DNA of 6,570 bases, taken from positions 1 through 6,570 of the forward strand of contig RFWA01000138.1 of NCBI GenBank assembly GCA_009922295.1. Direction: 5' to 3'. How positions within the stretch are numbered: the first letter of the stretch is position 1; every line of letters starts with the position of its first letter. The stretch is from Betaproteobacteria bacterium. GTDB lineage: Bacteria > Pseudomonadota > Gammaproteobacteria > Burkholderiales > Burkholderiaceae_C. A program made the translations under genes and the position numbers. Positions 1-5,503 of this stretch are shown here, piece by piece. Under the pieces are notes generated by a model, which saw nothing but the letters and a program-made list of their open reading frames with translations, was not told where the DNA came from and did not search any database.

Positions 1-74
1 TGCGATTGATGCAGATGGGGGCTGAGCACCAATGAACGCAGCGGCGGACGATCCGTTCGGCGGTAGGGGAAGTC

Positions 75-455
75 GTGCAGAGAGGTTGGTCGCAGGGGCT
101 CCGGAGGGAAAGCTTGGGGGAGTTAATTTGTAACTGGGCTGGTCCAGGCAATAACAAAAGCCCTGGGCATAACCGCTTCCAAAGTCAGACATTGAGCCTT
201 GCGTCAACAGCGACCGACTGGGCGTTTCCCACGGGCGCTTCTGCCGACAGTAAGATTCGATTTGCACCAACTAACAATTGCAATTCCACTGGAACCATGA
301 ATTTTGACGTCGACGCAGGCTCAAGCACAGGGGGCACCCTGAGTGCGGGCGAGGGGGCCTCGGTTACCAACAGCTTGGATACCCTGACAGGAACTAACAC
401 GACCGTTTTTGGTGAGATCACCTCAAGAGGCTTTACCTTGCCTAGCCTGTACTGA
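75..455 (+). CDS. Doubtful Ser/Thr/Gly-rich hypothetical ORF
   Basis: I do not recognise this ORF. It would start with GTG, without a clear ribosome binding site, and encode 126 residues; the frame is open from position 36. The first 35 or so residues look like translated non-coding DNA. From about residue 40 the protein is more regular: rich in Ser, Thr, Gly and Asn, acidic, with alternating polar and hydrophobic residues, as in a beta-rich surface or tail-fibre-like C-terminal domain, and it ends in SRGFTLPSLY. That part could be the 3' remnant of a larger secreted or phage-related gene whose front has been lost. No signal peptide or membrane segment is seen. An overlapping minus-strand frame (185-460) is also open but looks no better. 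It is convergent with the LysR gene. It may not be a gene at all. Confidence 0.22.
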   Translation: MQRGWSQGLRRESLGELICNWAGPGNNKSPGHNRFQSQTLSLASTATDWAFPTGASADSKIRFAPTNNCNSTGTMNFDVDAGSSTGGTLSAGEGASVTNSLDTLTGTNTTVFGEITSRGFTLPSLY

Positions 456-528
456 CTCACCGAGATTGAGCGTAAAGCGCAATGGGCTTCGCATGCATCA
501 TCCCCCGCCGTGGCGTGGTCGTCCCTGG

Positions 529-1428
529 CTACTGAGCCCGGCTAACCCCCAGCAACCAGGCCTTGAACAGCGCCACCACGGCGCTGTGGGATGCGTCTTG
601 CACACCGCGTTCGCGCGGCTCCACAAACCAGTAGCCCTGGGGGCCGGTGAGCTCGTGCTCGTCGAGCCGGCGCAGACGGTTGTCGCGCAGGTCGCGCTCC
701 ACCATCGGTGCATCGACCACCGCCACCCCAGCGCCCGATACGGCGGCGTTGATGGCCTGGTCCATGGTGGAGAACGCGATGCCGGGGCGGGCGTCCACCT
801 GGCGCATGCCCTTGGAGGCCAGCCAGTTTTCCCACACCGGCAAGCGCTTGGCGCCGGCCAATATGTGCAGCAAGGTGGCTTTGTTCGGGTTGGGGGGGTG
901 GCCCTCTGACCACAATTCCGGGCTGGCCACCGCAATGTGCTGCTCCTGGCGCAGCAGCCAGCAGTCACAGGAGGCCCAGGGCTCGGCCAGGTACATCACC
1001 AAACAATCATATTGCCGGGCCTCGCGCAGGCTGGCCACGGCGTTGGTGGTGATCGACAGGTCGATATCGGGGTGCCGGCTGTGAAAGCCGCGCAGGCGCG
1101 GCGCCAGCCAGCGCGAGGCAAAGGTTTCTGGCACATTGACTGAAATGCGCTGGCGCGCGCCCAGGTTCTGGATCTGGTCGACTGCATTGGCCAGGTTGCC
1201 AAAGGCTTGCTCGATGCTTTTGGCCAGCACGCTGCCTGCGGGCGTCAACACCAGGCCGTGGGAGTGGCGAATGAACACCGGCTTGCCCAGCCAGTCTTCC
1301 AATTGTTTGATCTGGCGGCTGACCGCGCCCTGTGTCACATGCAGCAGCTCGCCGGCTTTGGTAAAGCTGGCGGTACGTGCGGATGCCTCAAAGGCGCGCA
1401 GGGCATTGAGGGGGGGAAGGCGTCTCAT
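529..1428 (-). CDS. LysR-family transcriptional regulator (GcvA-like)
   Basis: A 299-residue one-component DNA-binding regulator of normal LysR length. The N-terminal winged helix-turn-helix is clear: LPPLNALRAFEASAR opens the protein, the helix-turn-helix spans about residues 22-41 (FTKAGELLHVTQGAVSRQIK), and LEDWLGKPVF follows. Residues from about 90 to the end form the periplasmic-binding-protein-like effector domain, including the RWLAPRLRGFHSRHPDIDL segment typical of GcvA/AmpR-type members. I chose the ATG at 1428 because family members begin with MRRLPPLNALRAFE; the frame is open further upstream (ATG at 1458 and 1554) but those residues fit no family and run into ssb. No good Shine-Dalgarno precedes 1428. 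The gene is divergent from ssb across 91 bases, where it may regulate itself. The effector and targets cannot be read from sequence; nearby metabolic genes are not adjacent. Confidence 0.93.
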   Translation of the reverse strand: MRRLPPLNALRAFEASARTASFTKAGELLHVTQGAVSRQIKQLEDWLGKPVFIRHSHGLVLTPAGSVLAKSIEQAFGNLANAVDQIQNLGARQRISVNVPETFASRWLAPRLRGFHSRHPDIDLSITTNAVASLREARQYDCLVMYLAEPWASCDCWLLRQEQHIAVASPELWSEGHPPNPNKATLLHILAGAKRLPVWENWLASKGMRQVDARPGIAFSTMDQAINAAVSGAGVAVVDAPMVERDLRDNRLRRLDEHELTGPQGYWFVEPRERGVQDASHSAVVALFKAWLLGVSRAQ

Positions 1429-1446
1429 GGAGCAGGACTCTACCGC

Positions 1447-1505
1447 GAGTTTGCTCATCCGATCTGGCGCGCGCGGCCCCAAAGGCTGGATAATTGCGCA
1501 AACTC
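1447..1505. promoter_or_regulatory. Inverted repeat and likely ssb promoter between lysR and ssb
   Basis: The 91-base gap between the divergent LysR gene and ssb has an exact 8-base inverted repeat: GAGTTTGC at 1447-1454 and GCAAACTC at 1498-1505. The right arm overlaps a short palindrome, TTGCGCAA at 1494-1501. A -10-like GATAAT lies at 1489-1494, which would give ssb a leader of about 20 bases; no convincing -35 box is at the right distance. The repeat could be an operator for the regulator, since LysR proteins usually bind upstream of their own divergent promoter, but a chance match is possible. Confidence 0.3.
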
Positions 1506-1512
1506 TGGAGGA
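1506..1512 (+). promoter_or_regulatory. Ribosome binding site of ssb
   Basis: TGGAGGA, close to the ideal anti-16S match, sits 7 bases before the ATG at 1520. It fixes the ssb start against the much longer open frame that runs back to 1136 through the LysR gene on the other strand. Confidence 0.85.
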
Positions 1513-1519
1513 ACCCACC

Positions 1520-2020
1520 ATGGCATCGGTCAACAAAGTCATTCTCGTCGGCAACTGCGGCCGTGACCCCGAAATTCGTTACCTGCCCTCCGGACAGGCT
1601 GTGGCCAACGTCAGCGTGGCCACCTCGTCGCGGCGCAAGGACAAAAACTCCGGCGAAACCATCGAAGACACCCAGTGGCACCGCGTCACCTTTTATGACC
1701 GCCTGGCTGAAATCGCTGGCGAATACGTCAAGAAAGGCCAGCCCATCTACGTCGAAGGCCGCTTGAAGTACGGCAAGTACACCGACCAGGCCGGCGTTGA
1801 GAAAAACACGGTCGACATCATCGCCACTGAAATGCAGTTGCTCGGCAAACGCGAAGGCATGGGCGGCCCCGGGGATGACGGCGGCGGTGGTGGTGGCGGC
1901 TACTCGCGCCCGGCGCCGGCGTCCCGGCCTGCATCGCCAGCGCAGCGCCAGGCACCCGCCCAGACTGCGGCCAAGCCGTCGAGCGGTTTTGACGACATGG
2001 ACGACGATATTCCGTTTTAG
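1520..2020 (+). CDS. ssb: Single-stranded DNA-binding protein SSB
   Basis: A 166-residue protein that coats single-stranded DNA as a tetramer in replication, recombination and repair. The OB fold covers about residues 1-109, beginning MASVNKVILVGNCGRDPEIR. Aromatic residues expected to stack on bases are present, including Trp53 and Phe58 in TQWHRVTFYDRLAE, and YVEGRLKYGKY follows. A linker with a run of seven glycines starts near residue 119 and continues rich in Pro, Ala, Ser and Gln. The end, DDMDDDIPF, is the conserved acidic tip that recruits partner proteins. The length is normal. The start is set by a strong ribosome binding site. It is transcribed alone, divergent from the LysR gene. 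A fragment of a second ssb allele lies at 2778-2843. Confidence 0.98.
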   Translation: MASVNKVILVGNCGRDPEIRYLPSGQAVANVSVATSSRRKDKNSGETIEDTQWHRVTFYDRLAEIAGEYVKKGQPIYVEGRLKYGKYTDQAGVEKNTVDIIATEMQLLGKREGMGGPGDDGGGGGGGYSRPAPASRPASPAQRQAPAQTAAKPSSGFDDMDDDIPF

Positions 2021-2042
2021 AGCGGACCAGCGCCCTGAAAAA

Positions 2043-2306
2043 GCTCCGCTGCTCCAAGTTCAGGCCGCCATCCCCGTCGAGGTTCGCAGCGACCTCAAGG
2101 TGGACGCCGGAGACCGTGTTGAGTTTGTCCTGATCGCTCCTGGCCGTTACGAGTTTGTGGCGGCGACAAGTGATGTGACTGCCCTCAAGGGCATGTTCGG
2201 TCAGGCCAAGAAGCACGTGCCCTTCGGATCCATGAAAGCCGCCATCGCAAAGCGCGGCGCTGATGGCCTGACGGACGTCTCGGTGCTGAACTTGCGACAC
2301 ATCTGA
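2043..2306 (+). pseudogene. AbrB/MazE/VapB-type antitoxin remnant, frameshifted, no start
   Basis: The frame ending at TGA 2304-2306 contains IPVEVRSDLKVDAGDRVEFVL, the swapped-hairpin DNA-binding core of AbrB/MazE/SpoVT antitoxins, then GRYEFVAATSDVTALKGMFG and AAIAKRGADG, the toxin-binding tail usual in betaproteobacterial VapB-like proteins. The expected start, a TSKGQVTIP stretch preceded by Met, is not in frame: here the frame reads APLLQVQAAIP. TCC AAG (Ser-Lys) is present one frame away at 2053-2058, and the bases after it match the usual SKGQV codons if one base was lost. A CTG at 2035 stands about where the ATG should be. The only in-frame ATG (1797) lies inside ssb. No PIN-domain (VapC) toxin follows. 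I infer a dead antitoxin gene; domain assignment is firm, the exact lesion less so. Confidence 0.72.
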
Positions 2307-2432
2307 GACCCTTCAGGGTGCGTATTGCCCTCGGCAAACCCCTGTTGACCCGCCTGTTGACGCCGCACCCCCAATTCACAACTGAGAATCACACACAAAG
2401 GGACGCTGCGGACTTTTCGGCCGCCAAAGACA
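2307..2432. other. Intergenic stretch with a 12-base tandem repeat
   Basis: No gene is seen here. Directly after the AbrB remnant, ACCC TTCA GGGT gives a tiny hairpin without a T tract, so it is not a convincing terminator. CCTGTTGAC occurs twice at 2341-2349 and 2353-2361, a near-perfect 12-base direct repeat that might be a protein-binding site or only decay. No trace of a toxin gene for the AbrB-type antitoxin could be read. Confidence 0.4.
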
Positions 2433-2458
2433 AGACTAGTCTGTATATTGGTCTACTA
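2433..2458 (+). promoter_or_regulatory. Likely autoregulated promoter/operator of the Phd-like antitoxin
   Basis: AGACTAGTCT at 2433-2442 is a perfect 10-base palindrome, followed at once by a -10-like TATATT (2444-2449) and then GGTCTACTA. An outer pair TAGT (2437-2440) / ACTA (2455-2458) brackets the -10. Phd/YefM antitoxins bind palindromes that overlap their own promoter, so this arrangement 12-37 bases before the GTG start fits an operator. No good -35 is visible. Confidence 0.4.
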
Positions 2459-2469
2459 ACGCCAAAGGG

Positions 2470-2685
2470 GTGAGCCAAACGAATATCGAAGTTGGGTCTT
2501 ACGAGGCCAAGACAAAGCTGCCGGAATTGTTGCGGGGCAAGGCGGTCGCAGATCTGGTGCCAGTACAAGGCCATAAGCGTTCGGGCGCTGCGACTGCTGC
2601 AGAAAATATGCGCGCCTTCATGCGCTCGCGTCAGCCAGTGGCGGGTGTCGACCTCAAGGCGCTCATTGATGAGGGGCGTGCCTGA
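2470..2685 (+). CDS. Phd/YefM-type antitoxin with apparent internal deletion, toxin missing
   Basis: A 71-residue protein starting at GTG 2470 (AAAGGGG is directly in front, so the ribosome site is poorly spaced). IEVGSYEAKTKLPELLR is the N-terminal DNA-binding/dimer part of a type II Phd/YefM antitoxin, and AVADLVPV plus VAGVDLKALIDEGRA are its middle and toxin-neutralising C-terminal end. Family members normally have about a dozen residues between LLR and the RGxPVADLV motif, of the form GERFTITxR; here LLRGKAVADLV runs straight on. The total is therefore shorter than the usual 80-90 residues. The loss keeps the frame, so a protein could still be made, but part of the beta sheet of the DNA-binding domain would be missing. 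No PIN-type toxin follows: a piece of mnmA begins 5 bases after the stop. Whether it is expressed or dead cannot be told; I keep it as a coding sequence. Confidence 0.6.
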   Translation: MSQTNIEVGSYEAKTKLPELLRGKAVADLVPVQGHKRSGAATAAENMRAFMRSRQPVAGVDLKALIDEGRA

Positions 2686-2689
2686 ACGG

Positions 2690-2775
2690 TTAGTTAGCAA
2701 GGCCTTTGCCACGCGCCGCGCCAATTACCCCGCCCGCTAAGCACACCTCGCCGTCATACAGCACGGCAGACTGGC
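2690..2775 (-). pseudogene. Duplicated 3' end of mnmA
   Basis: This stretch repeats the last codons of mnmA in the same orientation. Positions 2720-2775 match 3434-3489 at 54 of 56 bases by eye. Translated on the minus strand it reads [18 protein letters not shown] and then a tail ending GLAN-stop, against GLTT-stop in the complete gene; both stops are TAA at equivalent places. The copy has 9 extra bases (three codons) in the tail, so it stays in frame. That is the pattern of a different functional allele rather than a decayed copy of the resident gene. The homology ends abruptly at 2775, where ssb-like sequence starts. It begins 5 bases after the Phd-like antitoxin stop, where a toxin gene would be expected. 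Confidence 0.9.
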
Positions 2776-2777
2776 TG

Positions 2778-2843
2778 GACATCATTGCCCCGGAAATGTA
2801 GTTGCTGGGCAAGCGCGAAGGCATGAGTGGCCCCGGTGCCGAC
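2778..2843 (+). pseudogene. Fragment of a second ssb allele
   Basis: These 66 bases correspond to ssb 1814-1879, codons 99 to about 120, at the end of the OB fold and start of the linker. By eye about 55 of 66 bases agree. The reading is DIIAPEM-stop-LLGKREGMSGPGAD against DIIATEMQLLGKREGMGGPGDD in the intact gene; CAG (Gln) has become TAG at 2799-2801. Just beyond, TCCCGGCCTGC (2845-2855) recurs in the intact ssb linker near 1922, so the fragment may continue with the glycine run deleted. There is no acidic tip, no start and no 5' half. The lower identity than the neighbouring mnmA piece suggests a diverged allele or long decay. It abuts the mnmA fragment with only two bases between. Confidence 0.85.
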
Positions 2844-2891
2844 ATCCCGGCCTGCCGCCACTGGTCGTTGCGCTGCAGCGCGCGTGAAGCT

Positions 2892-3224
2892 TCATTGAAC
2901 CGATAGCTGAACGTGCTTACCCGTGCGTAAAACCATGTCCACCAAGGAGTCGACCGTGAACTTTGGTGTTTTCTGATTGACAACATCGGACACCCGGGGA
3001 CGCGTGATACCGAGAATCTCCGCAGCTTGTGCCTGCTTTAAGTTGTGCGCATCGATCCAGTTCACAATTTCGGTCATCAGCGTTTGTTTGATCGCCCGCT
3101 TTTCATCAATAGCCTGGTCAGCTTCAGCCAGCAGCCTCTTGGCCTCTTCAGGCGCAAATCCAAGATCTGCGAAGATATTGCCATCAGCAGGGGTCCGATG
3201 GGTAATAATTTTTTTGCTGCTCAT
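2892..3224 (-). CDS. XRE-family (HigA-like) antitoxin, apparently intact
   Basis: A 110-residue helix-turn-helix protein of the group paired with HigB/Gp49-like RelE-fold toxins; it would bind the toxin and repress the shared promoter. It begins MSSKKIITHRTPADGNIFADLGFAPEEAKRL, the N-terminal signature of the group, and has the helix-turn-helix at about residues 62-83 (LKQAQAAEILGITRPRVSDVVN), then KFTVDSLVDMVLRTGKHVQL. The length is normal and no key residue is missing. The ATG at 3224 is supported by AAGGA 7 bases upstream and by a 4-base overlap (ATGA) with the stop of the toxin remnant, the usual coupled order toxin-then-antitoxin. The frame stays open upstream to 3458 but those residues are unrelated. 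With the toxin gone, its original promoter is probably gone too, so expression is uncertain. Confidence 0.88.
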   Translation of the reverse strand: MSSKKIITHRTPADGNIFADLGFAPEEAKRLLAEADQAIDEKRAIKQTLMTEIVNWIDAHNLKQAQAAEILGITRPRVSDVVNQKTPKFTVDSLVDMVLRTGKHVQLSVQ

Positions 3225-3358
3225 TTTTTGTTCCTTGTCAGCATCATGTCTTTGTAACGTTGGGTAGACAAATCTTTGTCCTTTTGACTGGTCTTCTGAG
3301 TGACCTTGCCCCAGAAAAACGTACGCCATAGCCGGTAGTTCAAGTCCAGTTTGGGCAT
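3221..3358 (-). pseudogene. C-terminal remnant of a HigB-like (RelE/Gp49 family) toxin
   Basis: In the frame that ends with TGA overlapping the antitoxin ATG, the last 28 or so codons read KVTQKTSQKDKDLSTQRY and then KDMMLTRNKK. This matches the conserved end of HigB/Gp49-like toxins, whose C-terminus has the form FQKKTQKTSKxDIDLAxxRYxxM. The rest of the toxin, about 60-70 residues with the RelE-fold core, is missing: upstream the frame reads MPKLDLNYRLWRTFFWG, which I cannot align with the family, and it then runs out before mnmA. A 45-residue product from the ATG at 3358 is possible but has no ribosome binding site and could not be an active ribonuclease. The overlap with the antitoxin confirms it was the original partner. 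The mnmA stop is 54 bases away. Confidence 0.75.
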
Positions 3359-3412
3359 AAAAGCGATCGGTGAGACGAAGCGGGCGCGTTAGGTCGTGTC
3401 CCAAGACCTTGG

Positions 3413-4543
3413 TTAAGTAGTCAGGCCGTTGCCGCCAATTACCCCACCCCCTAAGCACACCTCGCCGTCATACAGCACGGCAGACTGGCCCGGCGTCACC
3501 GCCCACTGCGGGGCGCTGAAGTCCAGCGCAAAGCTGCTGATGCTGGGCGCCAGCAGGGTGCAGGGCGCATCAGTCTGCCGGTAGCGGGTCTTGGCCGCCA
3601 GGGCGCCAGCGGGCGACGGCTGGCCGGCGATCCAGCTGGCGTCTTGCGCCTGCAACTGGCTCGACTGCAGCCAGGGGTGCTCATGGCCCTGCACCACCCA
3701 CAGTGTGTTGCTGGCCATGTCCTTGCGCGCCACAAACCAGGGCGCGTGCTCGCCGCCACCGCGCTGGGCGCCTTTGGCTTTGAGCCCGCCTATGCCCAGG
3801 CCCTGGCGCTGGCCCAGGGTGTAAAAGCTCAAGCCCACGTGCTGGCCCACGGTGCGCCCGCGCTCGTCCTTGATGGCACCGGGCTCTTTGGCGATGTAGC
3901 GGTTCAAAAAATCACGAAACGGGCGCTCGCCAATGAAGCAGATGCCGGTGGAATCTTTTTTGCGGGCGTTGGGTAGCCCAATTTCAGCGGCCAGTCGCCG
4001 CACCTCAGTCTTGTGCAGTTCCCCAATCGGGAACAGGGTCTTGGCCAGTTGCGCCTGGGTCAGGCGGTGCAAAAAGTAGCTTTGGTCTTTGCCCGGGTCC
4101 AGTCCCTTGAGCAGTTCAAAGCGGGCGGTGGTGTCATTGTGCCGAACCCGGGCGTAGTGGCCGGTGGCAATGTGGTCGGCCCCCAGGCGCAGTGCGTGGT
4201 CCAGGAAAGACTTGAACTTGATCTCGGCATTGCACAGGATGTCGGGGTTGGGCGTGCGCCCAGCCTGGTACTCGCGCAGGAACTCGGCAAACACCCGGTC
4301 TTTGTATTCAGCGGCGAAATTGACGTGCTCAATCTCGATGCCGACCACATCAGCCACGGCAGCGGCGTCCACAAAGTCGATGTTGGAGGAGCAGTAGGCA
4401 CTGTCGTCATCGTCCTCCCAGTTCTTCATGAAGATGCCAAGCACCTCATGCCCCTGCTGTTTGAGCAGCCAGGCGGTGACCGCCGAGTCCACCCCACCAC
4501 TCAAGCCCACCACCACCCGTCGTCTCGCCAGTTGCTTGTTCAT
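3413..4543 (-). CDS. mnmA: tRNA-specific 2-thiouridylase MnmA
   Basis: A 376-residue cytoplasmic enzyme that thiolates U34 of tRNA-Lys, tRNA-Glu and tRNA-Gln, using ATP and sulfur relayed from IscS through Tus proteins. The N-terminal PP-loop is GLSGGVDS at residues 13-20. Other family marks are [28 protein letters not shown] with the catalytic Cys104, [19 protein letters not shown], and [11 protein letters not shown] with the second catalytic Cys202. The C-terminal barrel ends [18 protein letters not shown]. The length is normal. [17 protein letters not shown] at ATG 4543 is the natural start; the frame is open for over 200 more codons upstream, antisense to the permease gene, but that part is unrelated to MnmA. 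It is divergent from the permease gene across 78 bases. Its last codons exist a second time at 2690-2775. Confidence 0.98.
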   Translation of the reverse strand: MNKQLARRRVVVGLSGGVDSAVTAWLLKQQGHEVLGIFMKNWEDDDDSAYCSSNIDFVDAAAVADVVGIEIEHVNFAAEYKDRVFAEFLREYQAGRTPNPDILCNAEIKFKSFLDHALRLGADHIATGHYARVRHNDTTARFELLKGLDPGKDQSYFLHRLTQAQLAKTLFPIGELHKTEVRRLAAEIGLPNARKKDSTGICFIGERPFRDFLNRYIAKEPGAIKDERGRTVGQHVGLSFYTLGQRQGLGIGGLKAKGAQRGGGEHAPWFVARKDMASNTLWVVQGHEHPWLQSSQLQAQDASWIAGQPSPAGALAAKTRYRQTDAPCTLLAPSISSFALDFSAPQWAVTPGQSAVLYDGEVCLGGGVIGGNGLTT

Positions 4544-4621
4544 AAGCTCAGCATTATCTCTGGCTGGTGCAGAATGGGGCGCCATGGCGCGAGCCACCGC
4601 CGTGGCGTAAATGGATCCCTT

Positions 4622-5503
4622 ATGACACCCAAAGACATCGTACGTGCCGCCCTGGTGCCGGTTTGCTGGGGCCTTGGCTACACCATGGCCAAGCCCGCGA
4701 TCGATCATTTTCCGCCGCTGTTCATGGTCGGCCTGACTTACCTTGCTAATTTCCTGGTGATCAACGCGCTCTGGCCGTCCAGACAGCTCACGCCGCACTG
4801 GCACGTGATGCTGATAACCAGTTGCGTGGTCACCATCCAGGCGGGGCTGGGGTTTTACGGCTACCGGCATGTGTCGGCCAGCCTGGCTATTTTGGTGGTC
4901 CAGGTGCAGGTGCCCATTGCCGTGCTGTTCGGCTGGTGGCTCTTGAAGGAAGAGCTCAGCCTGGCGCGCGCCCTCGGCATAGCGGTGGCGTTTGCCGGCG
5001 TGGCCATGGTGGTGGGGCTGCCCAAGCAGCCGCCGCCCTGGCTGCCCGTGACCATGCTGATTATTGGCGCCGGGGTCTGGGGATTTGGCCAAGTGCTGGT
5101 GAAAAAACTCAGTCGCGATGCTGGCCTGCCGCTGCTGCGGGCCATTTCCCTGCACGCCGTGCCGCAGTGCCTGCTGGCCAGCCTGTTGCTGGAGGGCGGC
5201 CAGTGGCAGGCCATACAAACCGCCAATCTCCTGCAATGGGCCGGTTTCCTGACCTTCAGCGTGGTCGGCTTTTTTTGTGGCTATGTGCTGTGGTACTCGG
5301 TGCTGTCCCGCAACCGCATTGATGAGGTCACGCCCTTCGTCTTGCTGATGCCGGTAGTGGGTGTCTTTGCCGCTGTGCTGGTGCTGGGCGAAGCGCTGAT
5401 CGCGCCCAACCTGATCGGGGGCGCCATCGTGATTCTGGGCGTTGCGATTGTCTCGGGCTTGCGGCTACCGCACTGGCTGTGGCCCAAGCTGCTGAGGCGC
5501 TGA
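4622..5503 (+). CDS. EamA/DMT-family permease (10 membrane helices)
   Basis: A 293-residue inner-membrane protein of the drug/metabolite transporter superfamily, the group that includes YedA and RhtA-like exporters. The sequence is mostly hydrophobic segments separated by short polar turns, fitting ten helices in two EamA repeats at about residues 5-140 and 145-285. Family features are [15 protein letters not shown] at the start, [21 protein letters not shown] closing the first repeat, and the equivalent [22 protein letters not shown] in the second. The ATG at 4622 has GGA 6 bases upstream; an ATG at 4574 in frame would add 16 unlikely residues. It overlaps the following kinase-like gene by one base (TGATG), so the two are probably one transcript. 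The substrate is unknown; many members export or import amino acids and related compounds. Confidence 0.92.
   Translation: MTPKDIVRAALVPVCWGLGYTMAKPAIDHFPPLFMVGLTYLANFLVINALWPSRQLTPHWHVMLITSCVVTIQAGLGFYGYRHVSASLAILVVQVQVPIAVLFGWWLLKEELSLARALGIAVAFAGVAMVVGLPKQPPPWLPVTMLIIGAGVWGFGQVLVKKLSRDAGLPLLRAISLHAVPQCLLASLLLEGGQWQAIQTANLLQWAGFLTFSVVGFFCGYVLWYSVLSRNRIDEVTPFVLLMPVVGVFAAVLVLGEALIAPNLIGGAIVILGVAIVSGLRLPHWLWPKLLRR

Noticed and set aside
1136..1519. Upstream extension of the ssb frame
   Set aside because: It is antisense to the LysR gene, and a strong ribosome binding site plus the conserved MASVNKV start place the gene start at 1520.
2021..2050. Possible ssb terminator: AGCGGA at 2021-2026 and TCCGCT at 2045-2050
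   Set aside because: The six-base arms are separated by an 18-base loop and there is no T tract, so it is not a convincing terminator.
2870..2881. Perfect palindrome GCGCTGCAGCGC just beyond the HigA-like stop
   Set aside because: A loop of usable size leaves only a four-base stem and no T tract follows; too common in GC-rich DNA to call a terminator or operator.
2690..2986. 98-codon minus-strand frame containing [12 protein letters not shown], as a real short gene
   Set aside because: It is a chance fusion of antisense ssb' and antitoxin-antisense sequence with the mnmA tail; only 2690-2775 has family resemblance.
2021..3412. Insertion sequence or prophage as the cause of the disordered ssb-mnmA interval
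   Set aside because: No transposase or integrase residues, terminal inverted repeats or target-site duplications were seen in any frame.
4544..5236. Minus-strand frame open for about 230 codons upstream of mnmA, antisense to the permease gene
   Set aside because: It has no family resemblance, is His/Gln/Arg-rich as expected from reading a GC-rich gene backwards, and the permease on the other strand explains the region fully.
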